Shown here one piece after another: positions 31,291 through 43,479 of a DNA stretch of 64,000 nucleotides; positions within the stretch are counted from its first letter, which is position 1, and each line of letters begins with the position of its first letter. A program made the translations under genes and the position numbers. This DNA is from Sciurus carolinensis (Eukaryota > Chordata > Mammalia > Rodentia > Sciuridae), in the NCBI RefSeq assembly GCF_902686445.1, contig NC_062222.1, positions 130,331,035 through 130,395,034 on the forward strand, given 5' to 3'. The notes under the pieces were generated by a model. That model saw only the letters and a program-made list of their open reading frames with translations, searched no databases and was not told the origin of the DNA.

Positions 31291-32555
31291 TAAATCAGAA
31301 TATAGACCACTTAGGGGTTGGAAAGTGCTCAGGTTGTCTAGCTAGCTTTGAATTTGTTGACAGGACATGGGGAAGTGGAAGTTGTCACCGAGTGTCTTGT
31401 GTTCACTCAGCTCTGAACAAAAATGGATGCATTCAGAGCATGAATTTGCATTCCCTCCCAGCTCCCAAGGAAAAATAGAGGAGGACAAATAGGAAGTGGT
31501 GACCTCTTCAAATAACAATGAAGGAAAGGAGAGAACTGGGACCCCCAACCTGGTCATGCGCAGCCTCTACCATCCCCTTTCCTCAGTTTCTATTGTACAG
31601 ACAGGTAGAAAAGGCTGGGCAGGAAGGCAGGAGGTAGCAAGCTACACAGGTTTCCCTGGCTTTGGTCTCCTTCCTCTCTGGGCCATTGCACACCAGTCTG
31701 CTGGGTCTCAGGGGCAATTTTAGGAACTTAACCATGGGATTTGTTTGGCCAGTGGGTGAAAGCAGATCTGACACAATTGGTGTGTTGAAATAGCCTTGAA
31801 CTTTGGGCTTTCCTGTACCTCTGTCATCACCAAGCAAGCATGCCTGGGCTGGCTTAGAGTGAGAGGGCTCCGCAAACTTGCATGGGAGAGTAGGTATGGG
31901 GTCAAGGGGGAACTGAGGCCATCATGACACTTTATGAGAATTCATCTGTTGTCACACCCACCCTTCACATCTCACCATGCTGTCTTTCTTCAGTATCTCG
32001 TCTGTGGTCCCACTTACGTCATCTATGGCTACCACATGTGGGTTCATGATTCCCTAGATTCTAATGGTGCTCTTTCTTTAAGTGCAGCCCAAGCAGCCTC
32101 TCTTTTGGAAATATTTAGCACTTCTAGTCCTAACAATGGTGCTCTTCTCTGGGCACCATTTTTACTATGGCAAGTAAAAATTGGTACCCTTATGAATAGA
32201 CTATCTCTTGATAGTATCTTCCTTGAATTTCTCCCTCAAGGATGTGTATTAGAGAGGGATTTGAGGGAAGAGGAAAAGAGTGTGTATGGAAAAGAGCCCC
32301 ATGTAGCTAGGAATCCAGAGGATGGAGCAGTCCCAACCACAGACACTTAAAGCCTCCATGAAGCTTTTCCTTAAGAACTCTAGGAAAGTGTCTTCCTTCA
32401 AACAAGCACGGAGCTCAGGCCCTAGAGTCTTACCATAGTGGTGAAGGATAAGAGGTACAATCATGGGTAGATGATTGGTGTGACAGTGAATTTGAATTTG
32501 TGGGCAGTCAAGCCACTGTGTTCATATCAAAAATTATTAATAATACATAACAGTC
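31291..32555. other. Unannotated DNA
   Basis: No gene is recognised. A 138-codon plus-strand frame at 31934-32350 has no family resemblance. Confidence 0.4.
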
Positions 32556-32559
32556 TCAC

Positions 32560-32745
32560 CGGTAACTTATTTCACACTTTTCAAGGGTTTATTAAAACAT
32601 TTTAACAGATGAGAAAACTGAAACTCAGAAAAGAGAAGTGATTTCCCCAAGATCAACCAGCTCATATGTAGACTAGAATTTCAAACCAGGCGTGCTTAGT
32701 GCAGAGCTCAGTACTTTTGTGCTCTGCCATCTCAAAGCTGTGTGG
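32560..32745 (+). mobile_element. MIR SINE
   Basis: Clear sense MIR: 'taacagatgagaaaactgaa', 'gaagtgatttccccaagatc', 'accagctcatatgtagac', then 'tagaatttcaaaccaggcg' and the 'tttgtgctctgccatctc' tail. Confidence 0.8.
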
Positions 32746-32994
32746 TACCATTGTTATTTCTAGCCATAAAACCACCACTCCTATGTGGGTCACGCCCATG
32801 GTTCCACACCAGTAGGTAGGGCTTCTGGTGGCAGGCAGTTATAGAGAAGGGTCCTCAGAGAACCTGTCTGAATCCCATAAGCAGAGAGGTGCACCTGGTT
32901 CCTCAGGCCTTGCTGTCTACTTGCCTCACATGTTCCAGAGCGCCATAGCATTGACTGCTGGAGACACAGGTATTTGCTGGGGAAGAAGGAACAG

Positions 32995-33105
32995 ATATTC
33001 TAGTTCTGGTTTGGCTGTGTGATACTAGGCCAAGTCACAGACTTGCCTGGTTTTGAGTTACTTGAACATAAAATAAGGAAGTTAGCGCACATTCAATACA
33101 ACAGA
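32995..33105 (+). mobile_element. MIRc SINE fragment
   Basis: 'ggtttggctgtgtgatacta', 'ggccaagtcacagacttgcc', 'ttgaacataaaataagg' is the MIR tail (gctgtgtgacc...gggcaagtcac...aaaatgagg) with mutations. Confidence 0.65.
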
Positions 33106-33548
33106 CTACTACCTGCACCTACCGGTGCTAGAGAATGGACCCAAGTGAAGAGAAACATGGACAGGGGTCAATCCTGCTTCCAAAAAGCACATGGAACAGT
33201 GGGAACAAGAACACATGCCCAGGTCTCTTAACACAACTCACAGTGCAGTGAGAACTTTGGCAGAGGTGTAGACATAGTGGGGCATCAAAGGAGGGAGAGG
33301 CCTCTAGGGAAATCTGGGAGGGAAGGCTCACCTGGGAGGCCCCAAGGATGAGAGCCTGCATGTGTCTGTGTCTGCCTGTCGGCTGTGCATGAAGGAATGA
33401 ACTGAATACATGACTGGCTGCTTCCAACTCAGAAAAACCATTGTTAACGGGCTGAGCATGGGAACAGGAAAGTAGCTTTATTGTATTTTCTGTTCTTTAT
33501 TCTGGATGAGGAGTCTTGACGTTCTTGAAAACATGTGTTCCTTGCACA
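33106..33548. other. Unannotated DNA
   Basis: Nothing is recognised; composition is ordinary. Confidence 0.35.
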
Positions 33549-33578
33549 TACTCACACACACAAACACAAATACACACA

Positions 33579-33611
<33 letters not shown>
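33549..33611. repeat. (CA)n microsatellite
   Basis: A CA-dinucleotide run with AAACACAAAT and ATAC interruptions, the longest pure block being about 22 bp. Confidence 0.9.
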
Positions 33612-35060
33612 TGCTGTCTCCATTTTACAGAAGAGTTTTAGAAAATTGCCAGATGCACTTAGCTGGGAGCCCAAGCTTGACTGTTGTGCATATGGGAGAT
33701 AGTGGAGCCTCTGAGGATGTCAAAGGTTGATCCAGAGGTCACCACATAGGATTGAGAACCAGACTTCCAAATGTTATAGGGTCCTCACATGAGTTTAAAG
33801 AGCTTCTCTTACGGCAGAGAGTGTGGTAGAGGGCAGTGGAGGCAAAGGTGGTGCCAGCCATTGACTGCTGTGCATGTTGAGGTCCCTGGGCTCACTTCTC
33901 TGATAACGTCCGCCACCTCAGTTTCTATGGGTGCTGGAGTCCTGACCCCTGCTGAGCTCCCACTCAATTCACAGCAGCTGCTAGCTGCGGGGGAGATATG
34001 CTGGACCTGCAGGCCAGAAAAGCCCAACTGCTAACCAGCTGCAGCTATGAGAGACTGCAGGAGAATCCACCAGCTGAGCCTGGTCATCCCACAGGATGAT
34101 GAGAGACAATAATAAATTGTTATTATTCTCATGATTTTGAAGGTGTTTTGTTGCACAGAAATGGAGACTCATAGCAGCATTTTGAGTTGGGTTGCATTTT
34201 AAGCTTAAGTTTTCCAAGAATTTTTTTCCGAGGATATGGAGTTTTGGCTTTAAAATTCAAATTCTTATATGGGAAAGGTTATTTTTGACTATTACACAAC
34301 TGGTCACTTCCATTAGAGGTCTGCAGTGAGCATTTTTTTCTCCGAACATATATTGGCAAGAGGCTCCGTGTAGACAGACATTTCAATAGATTAAAATTTG
34401 GCCAAGCCATTAGTGTATTTAAAAGGCAAGGTCAGGGAACATGGTGGCCAGAGCCAAAGGATATGTAAAGATTCTTGGAAAGCCATGAAAAAAATACTTA
34501 GAAATATCAAGAGTAGATTAGGCTGTGGATTAATGTGCAGTGCGCTGTTTTAACAGGCAAGTCATGTTGGCCTTCTCTGAGGTTCTCAAATGATAACGCT
34601 CTGGGCCAATACAGTAAAAGGAAGCAAACTTGTAATCTTGAGCTCATTTGCTCTGAATCATGATATATTATTCTTTTAAACAGCCATGGATTATACAGTC
34701 TAATATCTTAATCAAGGTTGGCATATTCTTTATCAAGTTTCTATGATTTTGTTTTTTGTTTTTTCAGGTTCTGAATATATTTTGATTACTTCATGAAGGA
34801 ATTTGTAGGTTTAAGTTTTAATGATCTGGGACATTTTAATGATCTAGGACTATTTGTCTTCAAAGCCTCAGTAAAATACTGTTGGGAAATCCTCTTGGCC
34901 TAGAACTCTGTGTGCATGAGAGTTCATGTATGTGTGTATGTGTTAGAGAGCATGTATGAATGTGTGTTGGGAGGAAAGTGGGCATGAAGAAGAGTCAGCA
35001 ATGTTTTCTAGAGTTCTGGCTTTCACAGTTGTTGAGGCTCTGGATACTATCTCTCCAAAT
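33612..35060. other. Unannotated DNA
   Basis: No gene is recognised. A short MIR-like start ('ccattttacagaagag') follows the CA run. Frames of 72-81 codons on both strands at 33789-34034 overlap one another, which argues for chance. Confidence 0.4.
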
Positions 35061-35064
35061 GATC

Positions 35065-35185
35065 TCAGTATACCTGGACTACTTCTGTAAAGGCCATGTC
35101 TCCAAAGGTGCTTACATTTTGAGACATTGGAATGTAGAATTTCAACACATGAATTTTAGGCAGGGGACACAATTTAACCCATAAT
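35065..35185 (-). mobile_element. MLT1 LTR fragment, antisense
   Basis: Reads 'aaaggccatgtctccaaagg', 'gcttacattttgagacattgg' and 'ttcaacacatgaattttagg', closing with 'gacacaatttaacccataat', the reversed start of an MLT1 LTR. Confidence 0.7.
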
Positions 35186-35375
35186 AAATATCAAAAACTC
35201 TTTTATAAGTTAGATTTTGTTTTTATTTTGGAGTAGTTCATGTGGTGGGCCTAATGGAAATTTGAGGAGAGATATATCCATTGATCAGTCACTTCCTTCA
35301 CTACCACTAAGTTGCTACCATATGTTGAGATAACTTTGGATAATCAAAAACTGAATTAGCATCCACATTTAAAAG

Positions 35376-36655
35376 AAAAACATTCAGACTTTGGTTTTTT
35401 GGGTTTGGTTTATTTCACTTAGCATGATATTCTCCAACTCCATCCATTTACCAGTAATGCCATAATCTCATTCTTCTTTAAAACTGAGTTGTATCCCATC
35501 ATATATATATATATATACCACATTTTCTTTATCTATTCATCTGTTAAAGGCACCTTGTTTGGTTCCATAGTTTAGCTATTGTGAGTTGAGCTGCTGTAAA
35601 CATTGATGTGGCTGTGTCACTGTAGTATGCTGATTTTAAGCCCTTTGTTTATAAACTGAGGAGTTGGATAACTGGGTCAAATAATGGTTCCATTCCAAGA
35701 TTTCTGAGGAATCTCCATACTGTTTTCCATAATGGTTGCACCATTTTGCATTCCCACCAGTAATGAATGTGTGTATCCTTTTCCCCACATTCTCACCAAC
35801 ATTTATTGTTACTTGTATTCTTGATAATTGTCATTCTGGTTGGAGTGAAGTGAAATCTTAGAGTAGTTTTAATTTACATTTCTCTAATTGCTAAAGATAA
35901 TGAATATTTTTTCATGTGTTTGTTGACTGATTATATATCGTCTGTGAAGTGTCTGTTCAGTTTCTTAGCCCATTTGTTGATTGGGTTATTTGTTTTTTTG
36001 GTGTTAAGTTTTTTGAGTTCTTCATACATCCTAGAGATCAATGCATTATCTGAGGTGCATGTGGTAAGTATTTTCTCTCCATCTTTAGGCTCTCTCTTCA
36101 CATTATTGATTGTTTCTTTTGCTGAGAAGAAGCTTTTTAGTTGGAATTCATCCCATTTATTGATTCTTTCGATTTAACTTCTTGTGCTTTAGGGGTCTTC
36201 TGATGGAAGTCAGATTCTAGGCCCTCATGGTGAAGATTTAGGCCTACTTTTTCTTCTAGTTGGCACAGGATCTCTGCTCTAGTGCCTAAGTCTTTGATAC
36301 ACAGTGAGTTGAGTTTCATGCAGGGTGAGAGATAAAGGTTTAATTTCATTTTGTTACATGTGACTTTCCATTTTTTTCTAGCACCATTTGTTGAGGAGGC
36401 TATCTTTTCTCTAGTGAATGTTTTTGCACCTTGGTCTAGTATGAGATAACTGTACTTATGTGGGTCTATTTCTGTGTCTTCTATTCTGTACCATTGGTGT
36501 ATGAGTCTGTTTTGGTGCCAATACCATGCTGTTTTTATTACTGTAGCTCTGTACTATAGTTTGAGGTCTGGTATTGTGATGCCTCCTGTTTTGCTTTTCT
36601 TGCTAAGGATTGCTTTGGCTATTCTGGGTCTCCTATTTTTCCAAACGAATTTCAT
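35376..36655 (-). mobile_element. L1 5' segment, inverted (twin priming)
   Basis: Antisense L1 starting in the 3' UTR ('cattcagactttggtttttt') and running back through ORF2: 'tcatctgttaaaggcacc', 'tatcccatcatatatatat', the C-rich domain coding region and the segment whose minus-strand frame (36137-36349) resembles MKLN.YLSPC..KLN..IKDLG. It abuts a sense 3' UTR at 36656, so it is the inverted upstream part of one insertion. The frame is broken. Confidence 0.8.
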
Positions 36656-36870
36656 AGAGGGGAAGGGGTATGTGGGTAGGAAAGATAGTAGAGTGAAACA
36701 GACATTATTACCTCATGTATGTATATGACTGCATGACTAATGTGATCCTACAATATATACAATCAGAAAAAGGAGAAATTACATTTCATTTATGTATGAT
36801 TTATCAAAATGTATAAATGCATTCTACTGTCATGTAAAAATAGAGCAAATAAAGAATTAATTTTAAAAAG
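36656..36870 (+). mobile_element. L1 3' UTR, sense segment of the twin-primed L1
   Basis: Reads 'tagagtgaaacagacatta', 'ttacctcatgtatgtatatg', 'acatttcatttatgtatg', then 'aatgcattctactgtcatg' and 'aaataaagaattaattttaaa'. It is the normal-orientation 3' end joined to the inverted piece. A weak target duplication (ATTTAAAAG at 35367-35375; ATTTTAAAAAG at 36860-36870) flanks the pair. Confidence 0.8.
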
Positions 36871-36879
36871 CATATGCTG

Positions 36880-37170
36880 TATACAGGGGACCATTTATAC
36901 ATTTATTTTATGGTTCCATTTATACAAACTATGTGGGATAAACAAATCCATATACATAGATTATCAGTTTCTTAGGCCTGGGGTTGGGGCTGGGATAGGG
37001 ATCATTGCTAATGGATATGGGGTTTCTTTTGGTGGTGATGAAACCTTCTACAATTAGGTTGTAGTGATGGACATAGAACTACATGAATATATTAAGAACC
37101 ATTTAATTGTAACTTTAGGTGGGTAAATTTTATGATACATAGCTATATCTTAATACAACTGTTTTTTAAA
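36880..37170 (+). mobile_element. Old L1M 3' end, sense
   Basis: 'ccatttatacaaactatgtgg', 'taggttgtagtgatggac', 'catgaatatattaagaacc', 'ttaattgtaactttaggtgg', 'aaattttatgatacatagc' follow the mammalian L1M 3' UTR. More diverged than the twin-primed L1 beside it, so it is older. Confidence 0.65.
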
Positions 37171-37375
37171 AGCAGGTGTTGTTAGCTGCTGGGTGTAAGA
37201 GTGGGTGAATCTAGAAGTCCATTTCAGTCATGAAATTCTTCATTTCTTTATCTCTTTGAGTCTCTTTTTACTCATTTACAAAATGAGGAAATTGGAGTCT
37301 GTTAAATAGGTGATCCTCTCTCTACTTTAAAAGCTCCATCTGAGATCCCTGTTCCACCTTACAGAGCACATGGTT

Positions 37376-37610
37376 CAGAGCATGGACTTTGCGAATCTTT
37401 GGATTTGAATCCAATCCTTCCATCTACTTGCTCTGCAACCTGAGGCAAATTTTCATATTTCTCCAAAGTTTCATCTCCAAATGGGACACAGAATGGAAAA
37501 CAATATTACTACCTTCCTCATGGGGCTGTTGGTAGGATTTAAAAGGCTCAGCAAGCTGCTGGATGGAACACGGTAAATTGCTAAAAGTCAGTATTATTAT
37601 TAACATTAAT
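37376..37610 (+). mobile_element. MIRb SINE
   Basis: Sense: 'agagcatggactttgcgaat', 'gaatccaatccttccatct', 'tgctctgcaacctgaggc', 'ttactaccttcctcatgg', 'ggctgttggtaggattt', ending 'agtattattattaac'. Near full length. Confidence 0.75.
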
Positions 37611-37904
37611 TTCCTAAAGTCAAGGCTAATGACTTACTTTACCAGAGTGGGCCAGATGATTCTTTGTCAACAGGAAACAGATCCACTGAGTTGTCCTTTC
37701 GCGTTGATGCTCTACTGGTTACACCTCCTACGCAATATTTAATTTCTAAATAAGTTGACACGGCAGCATCTGTGATAGTCCAGAACATATGTTTCTTTGC
37801 ACCCCTCCTTCAGTCTGGCAAGATCAACTGACCTCTGTTTCCAAGAGGCTTCCAATACCATGCAGAATGTGACAAATGCGTGATCATTAAAAGCATCTTG
37901 ATGG

Positions 37905-38060
37905 ATGCAAAAATATTTAGTTAGCGTTTCTTGAGGATGTACTTTGTTCAAAACAACATGCCAAGCACAGAAGGACATGCAAAGATGAGCAGTGTGAGGA
38001 TGCCACTCTCATGGATCCCATGGTTTGACGGGAGATTACTCCCAAGGATCTGTTCTGGCA
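37905..38060 (-). mobile_element. L2 LINE relic, antisense
   Basis: 'tagcgtttcttgaggatgtac', 'caacatgccaagcacagaagg', 'gccactctcatggatccc' fits the reversed L2 3' end, diverged. Confidence 0.5.
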
Positions 38061-38955
38061 GGGGTCATATTCTCTGCCCTCACTGGGGTGCTGGTGGAAA
38101 GCTACGTAGTGCATACATCACATGGAGCCCAATAATAGATCATGAACCAAGCACTGCGGATACCTGGAGAAGGAATGCCCAACTCAGTACGGAGAAGACA
38201 TGTGTCCACAAGGAGGGGGAGGAGGACAGTCCCTGGTAAAAGTAAAGAAACTCACCAAATAAATCACGGCCTTTAATAACCTGCACTTCTGACTCAGAGA
38301 CTAGGGCAGCCTTGGCACACAGCTGGCGCTCCTACATCTGGAATGAGGGAGTAGGTTTTGGGTATTTGTTACGAGGAGACAATAAGAACCCTTAAAGGGG
38401 AATGATGAGCCAGAATCAGGCATAAGTGTGTGTGTGTGTGCGTGTGCAAGTGTTGGAAATTTAGCACACAAGCTGCTTTTGCCCTATATTTTACGTGGTG
38501 TTTTCAACTTAGCATTTTGTATGCATTGATCAGGAAATTGCTTTTCTTTTTCCAACACAGGTAAGGATGTGAGCAACACAACAGCATGTAGTTTCAACAT
38601 CAAGCTCACTTCTGACTCATGTGTCTCTCAACACCTGACGTTGTCACTGTCAGGAACATGAATTCTATCCCTCACTCTAAAATGAACTTCACTTCTCTCT
38701 GCACGGCATTCTCTCCACATGGGCTCACACAAGGGAAGCTGGAGACTAGTGAGGTCAGTTCTGAGCCCTTTCCATGTGGCAACCAGAGCCCTGGAAGCAC
38801 AGACCCGACTCCCAGGCTCTCGCATTGCTCTGCCTCCGGCCCTACATGCCCCAACTGAATTGGGGAAGAGTCTCTGCCACCAGGATGCAGAAAAGCAGGT
38901 TTTTCTGTTTACCAAGCAATTGTTCATTTCAAAGGGTTGGGGCAAGCTTGCAGGA
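38061..38955. other. Unannotated DNA
   Basis: A (GT)n run at about 38427-38446. Otherwise no recognised gene or repeat; frames on both strands at 38619-39061 overlap and have no domain. Confidence 0.4.
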
Positions 38956-38959
38956 GAAA

Positions 38960-39135
38960 ATTGGAAGAAGCAAACATTTATTGAGATCATTGAGTGAGTA
39001 TGGACCTTGGGGTCCAAAGACCCAAGGTTTGGACTCAGGCCTGTCACTAATTGCTAGGTAGCTGGAGCAAAGCTCTTCTCTTCTCTGAGTAAAATGAGGA
39101 TGTCATAGTTACTTTGCAGGGTTGCCATGTGGGTT
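38960..39135 (+). mobile_element. MIRb SINE relic
   Basis: 'aaacatttattgagatcattg', 'gggtccaaagacccaaggtt', 'ttggactcaggcctgtcact', 'gagtaaaatgaggatgtc', 'tactttgcagggttgcc'. Confidence 0.6.
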
Positions 39136-39714
39136 GGTGGAGTTCTAGTTGTGAAACCTGCATCCAGATTCTCAAAGGTCCAGGAAAAATGATACCTATG
39201 TATTGCATCTCCCACAGGGTTAAGGAAGCCGTCATGTAACGGGAAAGTGCTGTAAAATTCACCCTTGAGAGCCCTCAAATCAAGGGACAGAAGAACGTAT
39301 GGTTTTCTGCGCATACACACAAAGAACATCGCTCAGGTTAGTGGCCACGACACACCACCCACATAAGCCAATCCTGCATTTATACACTGGAATCATATAC
39401 ATTGTGAAACATGCTTGCTTAGGGACACACGGGAGCCAAGATGCACTGAGAAGTGGGAACAGGGAAGTCACACCCTAGGTCATCTTCGTGGATATGTAAC
39501 CCTGCAGTTATAAAAGGTCTCCACTCATAGGGACCCTGCATTGGCTTTAGTGCACTGTCATAGCAATCTAGAAATTCTTACTGACTTTCTAACAAGGAGA
39601 TTCTCAATTTCATTTTATTCTCCAAGTTCCACAAATTATGTAGTCATCCCTGGTCATATCTTTAAGTTATTTCTCTCTTCCTCCTCACCCCCATTTGCTA
39701 GAGCTGAAGTCACA

Positions 39715-39840
39715 TAAAATAAAGGCTTTTATGTCACTGTGGTGAACAAGCTCATGTACACAGTGTCTTAGTTGCACTCTGGGAGACCGGTATAATTGTC
39801 CCCATTGGACGGATGTGTAATTTCCTGGAAGTGGCCTGAT
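39715..39840 (+). mobile_element. MIR SINE relic
   Basis: 'acagtgtcttagttgcactc', 'cggtataattgtccccattg', 'gacggatgtgtaatttcc', matching the MIR middle and 3' half with mutations. Confidence 0.5.
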
Positions 39841-40059
39841 TCGTAAGGGGTCAGAGCAGGATTGGTGTAGTTGTCCACTCTTTCTATTATGCCGTGATGA
39901 ATGAGAAAACCTGAAAGGTAATTCTAGTTCAAAAGTAGCACGTAGTGGCAAATGCCTAATACGAAGACATCTGAACTAAGCTGATGTGCAGGGGCATGGG
40001 GGTCTCACCAACACATAATTTATTTATGATAAATTTCCCCAGACATGCACTTGCTTCCT

Positions 40060-40165
40060 GACATGGAATCTGCAGGGTTTCATTTGCCATTATATTCCCA
40101 GCCCCTAGCCTAGTGGTTGGTACTTAGGACTCAATAAACATCTGTCCAATGAATGATATTCCTTA
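40060..40165 (+). mobile_element. L2 LINE 3' end, sense
   Basis: 'tatattcccagcccctagcc', 'agtggttggtacttagg', 'actcaataaacatctgtcc', 'aatgaatgata': the L2 terminus, ending in its TGAATGA-type repeat. Confidence 0.75.
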
Positions 40166-41490
40166 CCAAGTTATCTTCGCTTCACATTAATTTGGCCTCC
40201 TTTCTTGTAACTTTATACCTTTGTTCCTTCTCTTCTTCGAAGCCTTATCTGTTTGACCTGAGAATGTTCTTTGACAAGTTTGATGACTGATACTACCAGG
40301 CAGAAAGCCGTTAGATTTTAACTAAGGAAAACATTTTGATGACCACTCTTCTTACATTAGACTCTGATGGTTTATTATCTGTTTGAATGCTGCAGGAAGA
40401 TTCCAGTTGCCATTTGAATTCCCCACAGTTCTAAGTGCTAGAAAAAGTCCTGGGAGGAAGACTGTGGTTCTAACCCAAGGTAGCATTTCTCCCCTGGTTA
40501 CCAGGCCTGGGAACTAACAACCTCACTTGTCATGGTCCACTCATCCCTCGGTCAATGTGCATTGGTTTTTCTTTCTCAGTGCCACATGCTTCTCTCCATG
40601 ACCCATCACCTCTCCAGCCTGGGGTTTGTGTTTCCTCCCTGGACTAATCCTATGGAGTGCCTTTCTCCCTCCTTCTAAGGCAGTCTCCACACGCCGACAG
40701 AGAGGTCTTCCCAATGCAGGACTCTAAACTGGATGCTCTGCAGGTCTGGCCCACTGAGAAGCAGGCTGTGACACAGAGTTCGGAGTCCAGTGAGATTGAG
40801 TCCTCTGGGGAGGATGGAAGGAGCAAATGACAGCGACGCAAGATCGATGGTGACTTCTGCCTACCCACCAGGAACCCTGGAGCAAAAGGCTGCTGGGATG
40901 GTCCACAGTGTTAAACCCAAGCGGCTAGGCCTTCATTCCCTAGTCGCAGCCAGTCACGGGGAGTGGGTTCTTCTTGAAACAAAGTGACCTTTGTGGAGGC
41001 CTCTCTGCGACTGTCCCTCCCAAGGAGTCCGCCACTGGAGGCGTCTGCTCTCAGCAACTGGGGAAGCAAGCCCTTCCCTCCCAGAAGGAGCCTCCAGGAA
41101 GCGCAGTTCCCTGCCTCCTTCACTCCACCTCCCTGTTTTCCTACAAAGCTTCCCTCTGTTTTTGTGGCTTCCTGCCTGGGCACTTGCCTTTTCTTTGGTT
41201 TGAAATGATCTTTACCTGCCTCTTTCTCCATTTGATCTGAATACTTTCAGTTTTTCTTTATGACTGATGCCAAATGCCAACTCCTCTTGAAGAGTCCCCT
41301 CCCTCTGTTGGGAAGAGTTCCTTGCTACTTCATGCCTCCCATCAATGCACCTTGCTGACACACACCACCTCAAAAGCTCTGGGCTAGACCCAAAGATGAC
41401 TAAGAGGCAGGCCCTGCCACGTGACCGCTGAGCAGATACCCGCTCTCCTGCGCCCTCGCGGCACGAATGCTTTTCTGTTACAGCATCTTC
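40166..41490. other. Unannotated DNA
   Basis: Moderately GC-rich, with several overlapping frames on both strands at 40911-41240 and no domain signature. No gene is recognised. Confidence 0.4.
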
Positions 41491-41494
41491 CACA

Positions 41495-41660
41495 CTGCTT
41501 ATTTATTCACCCACTCATCATTCTTTTATTTATTTATTTATTAAGAATTAATCCAGCCTTGCTGTCCATGTGCCCAGTATTCCATTGAGTCCTGCAGATA
41601 CGGTGGTGAATAATTGGGTTTGCTGAAGGATGAATGATAAATGTCACAAGCCTGCATAGC
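41495..41660 (-). mobile_element. L2 LINE 3' end, antisense
   Basis: 'ttatttattcacccactcat', a T-rich ATTTATTT block, 'tccatgtgcccagtattcc' and 'agatacggtggtgaataatt' match the reversed L2 3' end. Confidence 0.6.
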
Positions 41661-41899
41661 TCTAACCTGCACAAAGTAGGAAGAACTTCATGGAGCTGTG
41701 ATGCTTTACAAAGGGGGCTTTTGATCTAGTGGGTGTGGTCGGGGGAAGAAGCCAGTTGAAATGATCATTTGGAGACTGCTGGGAGTCGCCGCAGGTGCAC
41801 AAGCCAGTGCCAGGAGAGCAAGTGGAGACCCTGGAGGTGGAGAGAAGTTGCCTGGGCAGGAGCTTCCGAAGCACAGAGCACAGCAGAGGGAGATGTGTT

Positions 41900-42250
41900 G
41901 TGATTGCAAATGCTCCTGGGATCGTTACGGGTTGTCATTGACGCCCACAGCCGCGGGAAGACACTGGAAGGTTTTAAGCGTAGTGTCATAATGATGGGGT
42001 TAGAAATCTGGAAGTTGTGCTGACTGCCTTGTGGAGAATGGACTGGAGGAGGACGAAGAGTGGGGGAGACAGGAAGCTGCTGTCAGTTAACTAATGAGAA
42101 AAGGACATGGGACCAAGGGATGGGGTGGAGAGAAGGATTTGCCTAGTGCAATTTAGCGGAAAAAATAAAAACCCGGCAATCCTTGGCAATTGGTGTGTAT
42201 GTGGCCAGTGATGATGGAAAGGGATGTGTCAAAGATGACCAGATTTCCAT
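41900..42250 (-). mobile_element. L2 LINE ORF2 relic, antisense
   Basis: 'ctggaaggttttaagcgtag', 'tgctgactgccttgtggag', 'aatggactggaggaggac' and 'gtgtcaaagatgacc' are reversed L2 ORF2 segments in order. Probably the same copy as 41495-41660. Confidence 0.65.
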
Positions 42251-42394
42251 TGCTACCTACCCCTTCTGGATTCAGAGTCTGATGAAAATTATAAACTCTT
42301 TCTGGATGCATGCACACAGACACACAGACACATGAACGTTCGCATGCCATTTCAGAGGGATACATGGGGTTCTGAAGCCCATTTGTGAACACAG

Positions 42395-42416
42395 CTTTAA
42401 AAAAAAAAAAAAAAAG
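42395..42416. repeat. A-rich run
   Basis: An 18-base A run, possibly the tail of an eroded retroposon; no body is recognised on either side. Confidence 0.5.
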
Positions 42417-43320
42417 ACGGAATCCCATTTCTTGCTGTGCCTCTAGATTCAATTCTAGGAAATAGTACAGAATCTGGCACACAGTGCACGATTGTTCAAG
42501 AAATAAATGAAAGTGAGAGGAACTGGATGGTACCTGGAGGCTTGCGATGCTGAAGCCTTGACTCTTTCTACTGCAGTGTGGATGTTGGTCTTACTAGAAT
42601 AGCTAAAGCTTGCACGTCTGTGAAGCTAGTGCTCATTAGTTTGCAAGACAGAATGAGGGGGAGAAGTCCACAAACGGACTCATGAGCCTCCAGGTGGTGA
42701 AGAGGAATAAATTTCAAAGTATTAAGGCTCCAAAGACCCAAGATTTGTCTGCAGCAGATGTCTCTCCGTCATGCTAAGTACTTTAGACCGGAGAATAAAA
42801 CCGTCTGCTTTTATTTTATGTGGGGGAGTGCATCATTTAGAGATGAAGACAGTCTGCCTATGGCTGGGTGGAAAAGTTAATGTCTTGCATCTTGTGATTC
42901 ATTTTTACCTTGTGGAAGAAACAGAAATGGTAATTGTGTTCATAGACAGAGATTTAGAACAGAATCATGCCTTTGCAGATAAGGCATTTCAGGAAGCCAA
43001 TAAAAGATAAGAGGGAGAAGAAACGCATAGGAGGAAGTTTCAGAAAACGATTTGGTTCAGACGTGTTAACCCTAGACTGGGTTAGCGTTTTCTCTGTGCT
43101 TTGAACAGGGTCAGGTTGTGGGGAGAGAAAAACCCTACCAGGGGTGGGCCTTAGTGAGGGCCTAGCTTGAAACCAATGTAAGCAGGAATTCCTAGGCAGG
43201 GTCCCAGGCAGATGGCTTGTGGTTCCTCCTGAAGCTACTTGAAAGATGCCCCATTACTGAACAGCTCTGATATAAGATCCTGTGTTGATTGAACAGTCCA
43301 TTTCAGGACAAGCATAGAGA
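42417..43320. other. Unannotated DNA
   Basis: No gene or repeat is recognised. Confidence 0.4.
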
Positions 43321-43324
43321 TTTA

Positions 43325-43445
43325 AATTTGCATGACAATTCCAATTACTAATCTTTTAGTTAATGAACTCAACTTACATTTAGTGGGCATCTACTATGTG
43401 TCAGTCCCTACTAGGAATTAGGGATACAAATCTGGTGGTTATTCT
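43325..43445 (-). mobile_element. L2 LINE 3' end, antisense
   Basis: 'aacttacatttagtgggcatc', 'tactatgtgtcagtccctac', 'aattagggatacaaatctgg'. Lies head-to-head with the sense L2 that follows. Confidence 0.65.
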
Positions 43446-43479
43446 CAATCCTCATTCTACCTGTTTTGTCTGCAGTGCT

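Noticed and set aside
35376..36870. Two independent L1 insertions in opposite orientation
   Set aside because: The abrupt joint and the consensus positions on either side fit one twin-primed event better.
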